64,000 nt of DNA from Echiichthys vipera (GCA_963691815.1 OY829651.1:11207417-11271416), one strand, 5' to 3'. Shown: positions 36,701-55,890, counted from the stretch's first letter. A program made the numbers and translations. The notes: generated by a model not told the origin, from the sequence alone.

Positions 36701-38105
36701 CATGATTGTCATTTGAATCCATATTTAAGATTAATGGCTGTGGTAGTTACCGCCCTTTACTACCGCAGTTCACCAATTGAATTTCATTGTGGTGTTTACT
36801 GCTCTCACAATCTTCTAGCTCTCCTTTCAAGAGTATCATAAACATCACCGGCAGAGTGAGGAGCTTTCCGTGATAGAGGGAAACACTTTTGCCCACGCTT
36901 CGAGAGGGAGAGGTGTGTGGAGGGATTTGATCTGTGTGGAAAGCATTGGATATGGCCTTAGTTGTCGTAATATATCTTCATTAAAGTCGTTTTGCTGAAG
37001 GAGTTTCTGAGAGGACAGAAGGGAGGAGGGTCGGGTGAAGAGGACAGCTGTGGCTCCCCTCATGGATCATCTGGGAAAGCAGCTGGTGCTTCCCTACCTT
37101 TGCCTCTTCTTTCCTCCCCTCTCCTTCCATATTCCCCTGCCCTCTCTCTCTCTCTTTCTCCCTCGCCAGCCCAAATTATCCAACATCTTCATTAATGTCT
37201 CATTACAGCTGAGTCAGCCACTGTAACCCACAGCCACATTAGAGAGCCCTCAGTCCAACTGAAAAACAGTACATGTGATAAAGTGGCTTCTGCTGCAAAC
37301 TATCAATTCATAGCAATATCACTTCAAGGAATTAAAAAGTAAATCTGACAGTACCTCACTCTAAATCCTTAAATTCTTTTTATTTAAAGTGAAAACAGCT
37401 GAAAAAGTACCGTAATCTTTCGTGCAATCAATCATTTTGAGAGGTTATTCTTTTACATAAGGTATATCTCTATTCAGAACAGAACCTCAATTATATTATC
37501 TCCATGCTCACAAGGAAATCAGTGAGGTACTTTAGCCTCAGAGGAGGTCCGTATTATCCACACAGACGGATGGACACTCTGTCTGACAGAATGAAATCAT
37601 TCTTTTTGAAGTACTCCTACCGGTTATTTTTCTTTTCCTTCACTCCTACCATCTCTGTCTGGCTCTCTCCCTTTAACCATTTATGAAGCGGAAATCTCAG
37701 GTCAATCAAAGTTGACTGCTAAGTGCAGTCTGAGTTGTGACTGTGAGTCCACTATGCCAGTTCTGCTTGCACTTAAAAAAGGTAGCTGAAAGGAGGCCTT
37801 CTAGCAGTAAACGTGACCTTTGCTGAACTCCATCCATAATCTATAGGTTCAGCAGACTTTGGCATGAGATGCACAGCCATATATTTCCAGTCTGTTAGCT
37901 CTAAACCTGCTGAACCTTATGAGCCACTCTGGACATACTCAGCACACACAAATGCATGCCTTCCCCCCTGAGCCTCCCACACACACAAGGCTGAGAGCAT
38001 AACTTGATGTAAGCTATAAAAGATGTACACACACTCACACACTCAGTGACGTTATGTTTTCTGCTATGTTTTATGGTCTCTGGTCCCAAACCACAGAACT
38101 TTCAC
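33767..38105. other. No gene; intronic DNA
   Basis: Continuation of the host intron. A stretch at about 35310-35720, starting GGTGGGAGAAAAAAACG and AGATGCATCGCGATG, resembles a fish hAT-like non-autonomous element, but its ends are not clear. The rest has no recognised features. A CT-rich run at 37140-37170 is short. Confidence 0.4.
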
Positions 38106-38109
38106 CAGG

Positions 38110-38500
38110 GAGGTTGGATTTTGTCCCCCCCGGGGTGTTTGTTACCCCATAAGTACTAAGCCAAACCACAACGTTTTTATCCTGACCTAATCGTTCTAAT
38201 CCTAACCAATTAGTTTTGATTACTAAACTTAACTGTCACCTTTTGTTGCCTAAACGTAACCAGTCATGTAAAGGTAGTTTTCATGCCTAAACCTAACCGA
38301 CACCTTTTGTTTCCTAAATGGAACTGTTGTGGTCCATTATGGTCACTGGTTTATAGCGTGAAATAGAAGGGAATATATTATAAGATATCATACGAATTAT
38401 TGTGCATAACGTTTCAGAAGATATTATACAAACCTGTTGATGAGAATAAGTTGCAGTGTAGCTGGTAACAAACCCTGCTGGGTCCCGCCTACATACACTG
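38110..38500. repeat. Dispersed repeat with CCTAAACCTAACC motifs
   Basis: A CACCTTTTGTT(G/T)CCTAAA unit occurs twice, near 38237 and 38300, about 63 bp apart, each followed by a variant of (C)GTAACC or GGAAC. This style of text is frequent in fish repeats of unknown class. Confidence 0.45.
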
Positions 38501-39284
38501 CATGTCCGTTCCTCCTGTATTTTGGCTGTAAGGGACCCATATTGAGATGTTTTGTTTCTCTTGTGTGTTTATTTAAATAAATAAATAAAAAACATTAACT
38601 ATTGGCCAATATATTATAAGATTTTTAAAAAATCTAAAAAGTTTAAAGGTTATTCTCACTTTCCCTTATTCTGGCGGATTACACTTTTGCTCAAATTAAA
38701 GGTGAATGAGTTACTGCATGGTCCCAAAAGCTCAAAATTAACCTTGCCAATTATTTCCTGCCGCTTACTTCCACACACTTTAACTGCACACTACCTCCTG
38801 CACTACTTGTGTAAATACATATATGTATATACTTTCTATTTTTATGGTTAATAGTTTATTATGCTACACCAAGATTGAAAATACCTAATGAAGTCAGGCT
38901 AGACCTGATAACAATAATTGACACCTGTGTGAGTGTCATATTGCTCTGTAGTGCCTTTAAGAACATTGACAGGACGTTTGAGAAGCTGCTTGCAACTTGT
39001 GGGTGAAGCAAATAGCTACGGTATGGCAGCATATTATCCCACAATGTCTCATTTCTTTATTTCTACACGTAAAATACACAATGAACAGATTTGAAAGTTT
39101 TGTTCTAGGCCAGGCCAAACAAATGTTGAACTTATCTATACTGAGCGGACAGAGATAAAAATGGATATTGATCGGCTGGTAAGAAAACAAACAAGTATAT
39201 TTCCCAAAATGTCACAGTGTTCCTTTGATTTAAGAGTCCCTGCATTTCATCCTCTATGATATAATCAGAGCTGTCCAGAGATAG

Positions 39285-39362
39285 CTTCACCAACAGACTG
39301 TGAAGCGCTTTGTCAATTCTGCTTTTATATAAGTGCTCTATAAATGAGAATGATTATTGTTA
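39285..39362 (+). repeat. SINE/LINE 3' tail fragment
   Basis: CTGTGAAGCGCTTTGTCAA followed by TATAAGTGCTCTATAAATG and GATTATTGTTATC is the common fish 3' tail shared by tRNA-SINEs and their partner LINEs. Confidence 0.6.
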
Positions 39363-40261
39363 TCACTGGTGTGGACAAAGTCCCTTTTGCAAAAGAGTCT
39401 TTCGCACTTTGTCATCACGAAAAAATGTGAAAAACTTATTTGATTTTGATTTTATAGTTATCGCTCATTTAATTGTTTTCCTTTTAATGGGGCAGCAGGA
39501 GTCAGACAGGGATCAGTCTGTATCAGTTTGTCAATCCATTACACCAATCATCTAAATCAATGATGCCATTTTTTGCCATTGATCAACAACTGAATGTCAA
39601 AATAAAATGTACTTGTCACTTATTGGCGCAGAAAGGAAGAGGAATGTAGGAGTGCATCAAACTCACCGAGTGGGTTCACATATTGTGTTTCATATTTTCT
39701 TACACGGTGAGATAGGGCATTTGTGCTGAAGTCATGTGGTGTTGGAATAATTGGAAATTATCAGTTCCTGATTCACAATGAATTAACATTGTTAGACAGG
39801 TCAAGCTTTTGATGAGGTCTGTGCTCTGAGAGCCCTACTATTTAGGTGTTGTTTTGTAACACCTCAAACTCTCTTGAAGACCGAAAAAACAGCAACTATG
39901 CCTCTCTCTATTTTTGTTTTTATACTTCTAAAATCAGCAACAATTTGTTTAAACTTAGTTTGTCCCTCATTTAGTCTTTTTAACAAATGTACCATGTTAC
40001 TTTTAGATATGTGAAATCATGACTGTCCTTTTCTCCCTTTCATTTTTCCTTGTTAATATTGATATATTACAAAGCAAACAACAAATTGCTTTTACGTCAG
40101 CAGTTGTGTGAGACAAATAGACTCTTGCGGCCAGAGTAGAAATACTATTTGGTCAGCACAGATTAATGTTATTTAATTCAGTCAGGTAAACTTGTATTCA
40201 GTTAATGTTAACCATAAAGATGAGAATTCTTTTGATCTCTAAATGATAGATATTATGATAG

Positions 40262-40336
40262 ATATTTGCTGCTCTGTGTGCCCTGAATTGCCCCCCGGGG
40301 ACAAATAAAGTTTTTTGAATTGAATTGAATTGAATC
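40262..40336 (+). repeat. LINE 3' tail with (GAATT)n
   Basis: CCTGAATTGCCCCCCGGGGACAAATAAAG is followed by four GAATT units. This is the typical 3' end of a CR1/Rex-like LINE in fish, heavily 5'-truncated. Confidence 0.7.
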
Positions 40337-41053
40337 TTTATGGTCATGGTTGGTCAGTGGAGGTTGTGAATGTTGACGCTGTTGTCATTGGGATATTGAA
40401 TGGAGGTTGTTCTATCACTGAGTCATACCCACACTGAGAAGACAGCAGAGTACCATAGAATGGCCAGCAAAATGGTTCCCCTCCCTATCTCCCCTCTCTG
40501 TCAAATATGATTAGGTCCGTCTCACTGTTTCGGTCTCTCTCCGTCTCTCTCTCTCTTTCTCTCTGACCTCACAACCTTACAACCTACCACTTATTATAAC
40601 AGACACACAGACACTCTCATCTCAAAATCTGGCTGGATTTATTCAGTCTGGCAGCTATGTCTATGACACTTTATCTCGGGGATATCATTTAGTTTTTTTC
40701 AAATGTTTTCAAGAGACTTTAGGACTCATAACTCATATTGTCCTCAGAAGACAGATTAAGATGAGCTTCTTATTCTTTTTTTTTTTTACTGATTACATCC
40801 ATGTTTCCCCCTGTCCCCCAGTCAACCTTGCCAACAATTTATTGTCAAACAGGCCAGGCTTTGTGTGTGTCATCATTGCAAAATGTGCTGCTGGAAACTG
40901 CCACAGAGGCGGTTTTAGGTATTTTGCTCAGTGTTTATATGTCCTTCTGTGGACAGATTTTTTCACTGCTATAGTGTCCCAACCATGCAAGATGCAGTTA
41001 TGAAAATGTACAGGTCGAAATCAAAATAAAGGCTGAATTCAACGATGGGTATA

Positions 41054-42141
41054 CAATGGAGATCAAAATTAGAGAACAACTAATAAATACTTGATTAATT
41101 CTGAAATACTACATTTTTCTATTATAAACTTTATTTTGTGAAAAAAGCTGTGAGCAAAAAAACACTTTCCGATACCTCCCAGTTATTGGTGTTGGAACCT
41201 GGTGACAATTTACTTAATTGTTGAGCACACACTACTTATCTGGCTCTCCTGGTTACTTTGCAAGATGGCAAGCTGCTCTAAGGTGATTGAAACCCTGCAA
41301 TAACAGGTTTTCCAGATGAAGGCCAAAGGGATGACCCTCTCAGCCATCAGAGAGAGGTTGGGCATTCCAAGTCTGTAATTTCAAGAATATTGAAACTTTA
41401 AAAGGACACAGTTTAATTTAAGTCTATCAAAAAGGCAGTCGTCCACGTAAAACAAGTGCACGAGAGGACAGGATTATGCGACGACTCAATGGGGAATCGG
41501 TTCAACACTGAAGCTGGAGTTGCTCGCCAGTTCAGTGCTGAGAGCAAGGATCTGTCTCTGCACACAGTTTCTCGCCGTTTAAGACTTTTTGGACTCAAAG
41601 CCCACTCTGCAGTGACTAAACCTCTCATCAGCAGAAAGAATGAAAGAGCTTGACTTGCCTTTGCTGGGGAGCATGTTGTGTGGACAGAGGAGAACTGTAC
41701 TTAAGTTATGAGAGTACGTCAAATTTATTTGGGTCTGATGGGAAACATTATGTTTGGCGTTGGCCTGGGAAAAGACTGAACCCAAAGTGTGTAAAGAAGT
41801 CAGTTAAATTTGGAAGAGGAATTGTCATGGTTTTGGGGATGTTGTCTGCAGCAGGAGGGTGAATGAAAATGTTTATGTGAACCTCATTCAGCAACATGCA
41901 ATAACGTCACTGCAATTGTATACCAATAAGCCTCCAAATTTCATGCAAGACTATGCCCCTTGTCACACAGTGGAACAGGATGAACCAAGATCAAACCAGA
42001 GCAGTGTGAGAAACTAGTGATGTACTACATGCTGGTACAGACACAAGGGATTTTCTATCAAATCCTAAACAATAGAAAATGACAGTATTTAAAAATAAAT
42101 CAAGACTGTATTAGTTGTTTTTCTAATTTGGATCTCCACTG
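41054..42141 (+). mobile_element. Tc1/mariner-like transposon, decayed
   Basis: A 1088 bp element with terminal inverted repeats. The left end begins CAATGGAGATCAAAATTAG and the right end, reverse complemented, CAGTGGAGATCCAAATTAG. Both sit next to TA (41052-41053, 42142-42143), the fixed target site of this superfamily. The interior carries a broken transposase. Its ends are shared with the 176 bp element at 61033. Confidence 0.85.
41280..41965 (+). pseudogene. Tc1-like transposase pseudogene
   Basis: Read over several frames: a helix-turn-helix segment MKAKGMTLSAIRERLGIPS (about 41310-41370), a second DNA-binding segment near 41450-41640, then FGSDGKHYVWRWPGKRLNPK and VKFGRGIVMVLGMLSAAG (41727-41862). 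Finally YAPCHTVEQ (about 41950-41976) stands in the place of the second catalytic Asp region. Many stops and indels are present. Sequence after the CHT box is cut short and no third acidic residue is found. Inactive. Confidence 0.8.
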
Positions 42142-42224
42142 TAGTCTGAGCAAGAGCACCAGGAATAGGGGGGCAGGAAGCAGGAATAAAACAGCTATAC
42201 AAAGATATAAACAGAAAAGTAAAA

Positions 42225-42510
42225 TGACAATAGTGATGAGTTCAAGGCTTCAAAAGTCTTTTCCTGCCTGGGGGATGAAGCTGTCCCTGAGCCTGGTCTT
42301 ACGGTACTATCTGCCAGACAGCTGCAGAGAGAACAGATTGTGACTGGGCTGATCGGGGTCTCCTTGATAGTCCTGTTGACCTTCTTCCTCCATCTGGGTG
42401 TAGAGGTCCTCCATAGATGGCAGCTATGCCCTGGTTCTGGTGGTGCTGTTCAGTTGTCACCCTCTGTAATGTCTTAAGGTAAAAGTGACGAAAAAATTTT
42501 AACATCCACA
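42225..42510 (-). pseudogene. LINE reverse transcriptase C-terminal fragment
   Basis: Minus-strand reading in shifting frames gives LQRVTT, LPSMEDLYTQ, DPDQPSHNLFSLQLSGR and TRLRDSFIPQAGK. This resembles the C-terminal end of jockey-type LINE polyproteins, a Pro-Ser-His plus LPSGRR-like and 'RDSFIPQA' order. Small indels and a stop make it dead. Confidence 0.7.
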
Positions 42511-42529
42511 TATACAGTAAGCCTATATT

Positions 42530-44447
<1,918 letters not shown>

Positions 44448-45702
44448 CTTTCACCTCTATTCGCTAACTCTTCTGAGAGGGAACATTAACTTTGGAAACA
44501 CAGTTTGCAGAGGAAAAAGGGGGAGGGGAGGTTGTGTCAGGGTAGAATCAGTGCATCGGTATCACCTGGAAGCTTATTTTTTTAATTTAACTTAATGTAT
44601 TTGCTTTTAAGACTTAAATACAAACCTCCAGAAAATATTTAACATTGTGTGTAAATGCTTTAGAGCAGCAGCATGTACAGTAATGAAGGATCACACAAAG
44701 ACGAATGGATTTAAAAACACAAAAAAACAAAGTCCAACCGTGAGCAAGAGAAAAAGAGATCAGAGATAACCAGACATAGAGACTGGCGGCCTTGTGTGGG
44801 TGGTCGGAGAGCTAGAAGGTTTCTCTTGATGTTTTTGTTTAAGGGCACTTTCATGATCTCTGAGACTCAGAGGAGTTTCTCACTACAGACCCCTTTTGCA
44901 CCGAAACCACTCAAACACTGGGTCATCGCACTGTTAGTGATGAAACATAAAGCATGACTTCCGGGCTGAAGCGCCCTTGTTGCCATGGCGATGACAGAGC
45001 TGGAGCAGCTGAAAATCCCCTGGAAGAACAGACAGTAAATAATATCCCATCAAGCACGTCTCTTCTGCTGCTGCTCTCTGTACATACACATGCTCTTTCA
45101 GGACTTGTAAGCACATGTTGTCGTTGTGTTTTTGTGTAGATTGATAGGTGTTGGAAAAAATGTGACTCTTGTTTTAGGTGAATGCTATAAAATGGACTTA
45201 ATCATTGTGGTTACGATGACTAAGTGTGAATATTTACATCATGAAGGAGTGATCACAAACAAGTTTTTTAAATCCCATTACAATAGTGTTTTGATTTGAA
45301 GGCTTCAAAGGCTAACGCAGGTGGGAATGTCTTTACTTTTGCAGGTTTTTGGTGATTAATCAAAGTACTGGATAAATTTAACTTTTAACCTAATAATGTC
45401 TGTAAAGTTAAGGGATCTGTACAATATCCTGAGGGGAACATGAATGTATGTCAAGTCAGTTCACTGAAACCATAAATGTCAACCTCACAACCCCTGTAAA
45501 AAATGACAGGATTACCAAAGTCATTCGGTTTCATCCTCTGAGGACTGTGAATGCCTGCATCAAATTCCATGTCAATCCCTAAAGTAGTTGTGGAGCTGTG
45601 GACGGTGGTCCGCAAGGCGCAGTGTATCTGGAGTAATTAGGATCCATTTGTAGCACAACTAGCCCCAACTTCTGCCTGTCTGCATCCAAAGGTAACGTTA
45701 GT

Positions 45703-46222
45703 CAGTGCGTTTACATGCAGTTTAAAACCCTGATTATAATCGGGTTAAGGGCATACCCCGTTTCTTAAACCCCATGTAAACGCCGTAAAATCTGGGTTCT
45801 CATACCCCGGTTAACAGACCTAGTAATATCCTTCAGTACCCACATTATTTGCGCATGTAAAGAGCGTGCTCAGTCTGTATGAGAAGGTGCTCCGCTGTCT
45901 GACCATTGTGTGATGGAGAGGGTGCTGATTATTGTCTATGATGGATAACAGTTTGTTCAGTGTTCTCCTCTCCACCGTGGACTCAAAATACTCCAGCCTG
46001 AGACCAAGCACAGAGCCAGCCTTCTTGATGATATTATCAAGTTTGTTGGTTTCGCTGGCTCTGATGCTGCTGGCCCAACACAGCAAAGAAAATGGCGCTG
46101 GCAACAACCGGCTGGTAGAAGATCTCCAACATCTTGCTTGGGGAACTTAAATAATCCGATCATTCCCTAAACCAGGGTAAGGCTATTTTGGGGTTACTGA
46201 TGTACTGCATGTAAACGCACTG
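45703..46222. mobile_element. Terminal-inverted-repeat element with internal LINE piece
   Basis: Ends 45703-45720 and 46205-46222 are exact 18-bp inverted repeats (CAGTGCGTTTACATGCAG). Sub-terminal text such as TGATTATAATCGGG on the left and TTAAATAATCCGATC on the right is of a kind seen in fish MITEs. Between them lies a LINE RT fragment. No clear target duplication was seen, so the superfamily is undecided. Confidence 0.75.
45830..46145 (-). pseudogene. LINE reverse transcriptase C-terminal fragment inside a TIR element
   Basis: A minus-strand frame (45820-46107) reads SIRASETNKLDNIIKKAGSV, then an ERRTLNKLLSIIDN stretch and HPLHHTMVRQ. This is the recognisable end domain of a fish LINE reverse transcriptase (RTE/Rex/CR1-like), with an AGSV box, an 'ERRxLxKL' box and an 'HPLH' box. 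It is almost free of stops across 90 codons but has no start of its own. Confidence 0.75.
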
Positions 46223-47690
46223 TATGTGGCTGTTGCCACCTTGTAAAACATCCATCTGTGTGATCCGATCACAGGTGGAAAGCTCTGTCTGTCTGTTCAC
46301 TACTGGCTGCGGCATGCCTATCCACATGCGTCTTCAGTGACCACTTGTGATCTGATTCCACTTCCCCTCTCTGTATTTAAATCAACACTTACATAATTTC
46401 TGTTTACAGGTAGCTAACCTATATATTTGAATGAAAAATTGTTTTTGTTAATGTTGTGTTGCGTGTGAATTTCAATTCTTGCTCTTATTTCACACAAATC
46501 ATTATTACAGAAACATGAGATGACTCATGGAAAAAGAGATTTCCTACTTCCGACTTTTCTTTCTCACAAAAGGCGTGTTTGTGTGTAATGTGTTTTGAAT
46601 TTCGGTTGTATTTTATGAACATATAAATAGTTTTCCATCATGTGAAGATACTGCAGCCCTATTTCCTGATTTTGCTGTGTCACAATAAAACCATTTGAAT
46701 AACAAAACAATGGGGGTCTTTAATTGTGAAGAATTTTTAGGAAATAAATGTGTTTATTTATACTCCGACTTGTCAATAGCAATGGCTGATACTGCAAGAG
46801 AACATGAATATCTGTAGCAATATATCCAATGCATCCTCAGAGTGTTTTCACCTGTCGTTAGAGCTGTCCACTGTCGATCACTCAGTACATATGTAGTTAC
46901 CAAATGAAAACAGGGTCTATGAAAGCTGCGTTAAGTGTCGCTCCACATATAGTCGACACAATCCGGAAATGCCCAAACACTTGTGTCTGGCGGCCAGATT
47001 TCTGAGCGAGTCTTGTTTATAATTATCATATTGACACATAAAAAGCAAAGCAAAGCATAACAAATGTTAATACAGACACTCAAGTGCTTCATCTGAGGGG
47101 GGTCTGTCATGCTCCTAATCAGATTACTTCTTACTCTAAATACAAACTTAATTTGCCCCTAAACAGAATTTAAGTTGTAAACGCAACAAATAATCAAAAT
47201 GTTCTGCTGTATTTTTGCTTGTGTAGTGGAATATCAACTTGGAGTCTGATGGGATTGCCACGGAACAAAACAGATAAACAAAGTTAGAATACAGAAATGT
47301 GCAGGTGTAGAAGGAAGCCCATACACACAGAGTTACTCAGCCCTGAGCAGTCAGATCATGTCTGTTGAAAGTAGTGAGCTGACCTGAGATCAGAGTGCTC
47401 AAAGCAGGTGAAGCTGGGATGTAACCCTGTAGATGACCTTTTTTCTGATCTCTATGTTTTTTTTTTGGATCAGACAGTGCCTTATTTAGTCCTTTGTACA
47501 GAAAGCACGAAAAGTACAGAGAACCAGTTCGACGACAGAGACAGGATCACATTTTGACATAAAATTACATTGATGATAATTTGTATTTGTATTAATAAAA
47601 CACAGTCTCACACTCAGTTTTTAAAACATGCTCATATCTCACATTTTCAGACAACTGGTCATACACTCAGGATGTAAACCATGTCCTCTG
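46223..47690. other. No gene; intronic DNA
   Basis: No recognised coding or repeat content. Confidence 0.45.
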
Positions 47691-47699
47691 TGAACGTGT

Positions 47700-47907
47700 A
47701 TGACTGCTGTATGTTTGAGGAGGTGGTCGGAGGGGCTGTAGGCGCTGATTAGCAGCCACGCTTCCGTCAGTTTGCCCCAGGGCAGCTGTGACTACTATCG
47801 TAGTTAACCACCACCATGTATGTCTGTGTGACTGAATGGAACCTGGACTAAAGCGCCTTGAGTACAGAGAAAGGCGCTATATAAATCAAATCCAAAAAAA
47901 AAAAAAT
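47700..47907 (+). repeat. tRNA-related SINE with A-rich tail
   Basis: CACGCTTCCGTCAGTTTGCC, CAGGGCAGCTGTGACTACTA and AACCACCACCATGTATGTCT are followed by AAGCGCCTTGAGTACAGAG, GCGCTATATAAATCAAATCC and an A-run (47895-47906). This is a well-known teleost SINE layout, here near full length. Confidence 0.75.
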
Positions 47908-48073
47908 ACCCTACCAGTATGAAATGCCAGTGATTATGAAAAGTCATGCATGCACAGAGTAACAATAGTGTCCACGTCCATGCTTCTCCCACTTGGTTTC
48001 AACATTTTTGTGACTGAAGGTGCCTTTGAGTTATGAATTAATTGCTTTTCTTGAACTCTTCTTCTATTGCTCA

Positions 48074-48300
48074 ATACAATTCAATTATATTTGTTTTGTC
48101 AAATTCCAACAAAAGTTATCTCAGGACACTTTCCATATAGAGTGGGTCTAGACCACACTCTATGATTTATGTATGATTAACAAAGAACTAACAATTCCCC
48201 CATGAGCAAACAGCAACACTTAACAGCAACAGTGGCAACAAAAAAAAGCTTTTAACAGGCAGGCAGACCCTAGGGGCTATGGTTGACTGCCATCTGTCAT
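48074..48300 (-). repeat. LINE/SINE 3' end, minus orientation
   Basis: On the minus strand it reads AGAGTGTGGTCTAGACCCAC, TCTATATGGAAAGTGTCCTG and AGATAACTTTTGTTGGAATT, then AATTGAATTG. It is the same kind of tail as at 50195 in the opposite direction. Confidence 0.65.
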
Positions 48301-50190
48301 TAAACGGGGGAAGTGATAGAGAGAGACAGACAGAGAGAGAGACCCAGAGATGCCCAAAAACCACAACATTAACAACTACGATAATACTGGTAATATAATT
48401 ATGACTTATAATATGTATGGCAGTAGACAGTATCAACCGTTGATATGGTAGGATGAATGCTGTGTCTTCGTCTTAAGTGCTAATCCCCAGCATTACCAAA
48501 CTGCAATGGTCAACGGTATCAGATTGATAATGTAACATTGACTCCTTGTCATGGTGGTCAGATCTGACTATGTTTTTTTTCAGGAGCAGATTGGGAGTGG
48601 AAAAAAAAGAGACCATGCGATAGAAATCTATTTGGCTTTACAAAACATGAAATAATATAGGGGAAAAGAAAAAGGAATAGAGAAGGGAATGGGGAAATAT
48701 GGGGAGACAGAGAAGTGCGGTGTACTGAATCACCTTTCTTCAGCATTGTGTCTGCTTGCTCCTCTGATGCTCTCAGTTCCTGTGTCGAATGTTACGGAAG
48801 TTAGCTAAACTCATGAAGCAGATACTGGCACAGCTTCCCCTGTTGCCATCCAGTCTGTTTTCCATGTCAGCTGACAGAGATGTCAGCAGCCATGCATGCA
48901 TTTTTATCTCTGTGACTGGGAAAATCTGTTATTTTCACATCAGATGATAGAAGGACCTAAAAACATGAGATCTAAAGCATCAGAGAGTTTTTTGGTAACT
49001 GAAGCGCATTTATAAAGGGTATCCTCCACTTCAATTCATGAAATCTTCTTTTACAGTCTGATGGTGTGCGATTGAAGACACCAACAGCACTGTGACAGAC
49101 TGTGATATGAAATCCCGAATACGGTTCCTCTCGTCATCTTTAAATTGCTAGCCTGACGTTTTGAGTAATGCTTCTGCAACTGGTTGGTCAGAGCCTGTAG
49201 CTCCTGGTCCTTTCCTCTCTGCTGTTTTCCTCCCTACTGTGCTCCTCTTGGCACAAAGGTAACATTTATACTTCACTGTAATAACATATGCAAAATGTGC
49301 AATATATTTTATGAATTAGACCTTGAGACATGTAGTAATATCAGCAGCTGCAGTCCATTCTTTGTGAATTTGCCCTTCTGACTCTTAAATATGAGGCAGC
49401 TGCCAAACAAAATACAGACAGACAGAATGACGAGCAGACAGTCAGTAACCCAACATGGATATTGGGAAAGTGATACATTGCAGAACAGGTTTGCTATACA
49501 GCAGCCAGTGATTGTTTTTCTATCTCAACAAATACTGATATCAATTAGCGACATCTGCGACCACTCGGACAGATACAGAGATACAACTTGAATGGTTTTA
49601 ACAGTATACCCTGGTATGCCGTGGTAACAATTGGATCAGCTTTTATGGCTCTGTTTCTCTTTTACTGCTTCACCCTTACCTCTCCCTCCGTGTTATCCAT
49701 CTTCTTCTCCTCCACATCACCACAAGTCATTCATCGCTCTACCGTCCACGCAGTGTAATCATTATTACCTGCCTCCTCACCCTCTGTCACCTGGCTAAAG
49801 ACGGATGTCGGGGTCATCAACAGGAGACACAGCTCTTCTGTCTCACAGCTCTTCACAGGGCCGGAGTGAGACTCATTTTCAGCCCAGGACTTTGATGCCT
49901 CAGACCAGCCCCCCTTAGTTCACATCCTTTTATTCTGGATATATACTGTAATTATAGCTTCACTATGTAATTCCGCTATAGTGCACTGTTCGCTACAACC
50001 TTTTTATTTACAGTGAATTTTTCTAGAATATCATCCAATTCTGTGCAAATGAGTGTAGCTTTCACCTGACAGACCGGTGTAAACAAATCCTCATTTTACA
50101 GTGTAACATTTGCATTGTTCACTGCACGTTAAATTAAATTATCAAGCAACTAAAAGTAACATAACACATGAATATTGTATATCCACAAAT
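48301..50190. other. No gene; intronic DNA
   Basis: No recognised content. Confidence 0.45.
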
Positions 50191-50194
50191 AAGT

Positions 50195-50288
50195 CATATA
50201 GTGTGGTCTTGACCTACTCTATATGTAAAGTGTCTTGAGATAATATTTGTTTTGATTTGGCACTATAAATACAATTGTATTGAATTAA
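50195..50288 (+). repeat. LINE/SINE 3' tail
   Basis: TAGTGTGGTCTTGACCTACT, CTATATGTAAAGTGTCTTGAG, ATTTGGCACTATAAATAC and AATTGTATTGAATT form the common fish L2-like 3' end. Confidence 0.65.
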
Positions 50289-50289
50289 A

Positions 50290-51601
50290 TATTGTCAATA
50301 AATAATGAAGTGCTGCTCAGTTAGCAAATGCAGCTGTTTGTGATAGAATAGAATATAACTTAGCAATCGTTAATAACACTGAATGTTACTGTCTTTGACT
50401 TTCTTTATCGTTTAGCTCTATACATAAACCTGAGTATTACAATACTCGAATACTTGGGCAAGCTTTACAGACCCGTCTGTTTGCACATGGTGGCTGCCAG
50501 CTTGATGGACTCTCTCTGAGCTAAAAACAGCACATAGACTTATAAATGTCGATACATGTATTATGCTAACTAACATGTATCACAGAGGGTTGATAAGACA
50601 AGCAAGATCGTGCTACACAGTTTCCAGCAACCACCTAGGCCAACGGGAATCTTCCTGTTTCTCCTGATTAGCCACTTGGCTCGCCTGGCTCTTCATCTTT
50701 ATAGTGTTTCAATCATCATGTCACTGATAACTTTTTCCATCCCTCCCACTACTCTGCTTCATATTCAAATTAGATTTATCTTTTTCTGTTTCCTCCAGAA
50801 ATAACAACTTTCATGGCAGGCCTATTGAGCTATCATTGCATCATTTTGTTGTGGTTTCATTCCAGTTTAGTCTCAGTCAAGTTTTTGTAACTCATGGGAA
50901 TGAGACTTGGCATGCACAGCATTGCATGCACACACACAGATGCACACAATGACATCCTTTCTCTGGCGCTGTCTGCTGCAGGTGCAGTGGAGACTCATGG
51001 GAGAGGACAATGTATTTCCATATCAAAAATGGGAATGCGTGCAAGAGTATGAATGTGTGTTTGTGAGTGCCCAGGTGCAGTCTAAATCAGTATCTGTAAA
51101 TATATAGCATCTGGGTTTTTTTCTGAAATTAGTTTCTAATGTTACAGGTCATCATTCAAAGACTAAGGAGGAGGAGAGAGGGATTGCAAAATTCAAGAAA
51201 GGAAAACAGACACCAGCAGGGGAGGGAGAGGGGGGAGAGGGAGAGAGAGGGAGACAAAAAGAAAGAGAGAAAGTAAAAATAGTTCAGATATTCATGTGTT
51301 TCGTCAGATGATTTATTCATGGGTGGCTGATCTATTTAGTTATTTATTCACTGCTTGTGTGTCACCACTGTTGACAGAATTGTAGCTCTGTGTTCATGGA
51401 GGAAGTACACAATGTGAAAATGGAACATGAAACAGCCAGCATGTGCTCAAATGTTGTCACAGTAAAGGTTAGCTGGGACTGAATAGCAGTTAAGAGACAA
51501 AAGCTAATTTCTTAATGTGTGTGCACTGTGTCACTGCTTCCCCAGCAGCTGCTGTTTTTACTTGCTATGTATTCTCATCCATGTCTGTCTCCTGACTCTA
51601 G
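50290..51601. other. No gene; last part of intron before ENOX exon
   Basis: Purine-rich GGGAGAGAGAGGGAG run at 51170-51275. The rest has no recognised content up to the acceptor at 51600. Confidence 0.45.
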
Positions 51602-51754
51602 ATTTTGACCCCAGTCTCAGGCTGATGACTGGCATTACCCCCATAAATCCCATGATGCCATGTTTGGGTCTGGCGCCCCCGCCCCTCTCCCAGGATTCAG
51701 TTGTCAAGGAGATCATCCACTGCAAGAGCTGCACACTGTTTCCTCCTAACCCCA
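51602..51754 (+). CDS. enox2: enox2-like internal exon (CK-rich segment)
   Basis: Internal coding exon of 153 bp between AG (51600-51601) and a strong GTAAGT donor (51755). It is phase 1 on both sides. The G carried from the previous exon restores GAT, giving DFDPSL, then MTGITPINPMMP, a Pro-rich run, and the highly conserved VVKEIIHCKSCTLFPPNP. The CKSC cysteine pair and the PPNP ending are typical of vertebrate ENOX proteins; PPNP rather than PQNP favours ENOX2. It lies 27.1 kb after the previous exon; that intron contains the endogenous retrovirus. Identity as an ENOX exon is near certain; the choice between paralogues is an inference from a few diagnostic residues. Confidence 0.95.
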
Positions 51755-55890
<4,136 letters not shown>

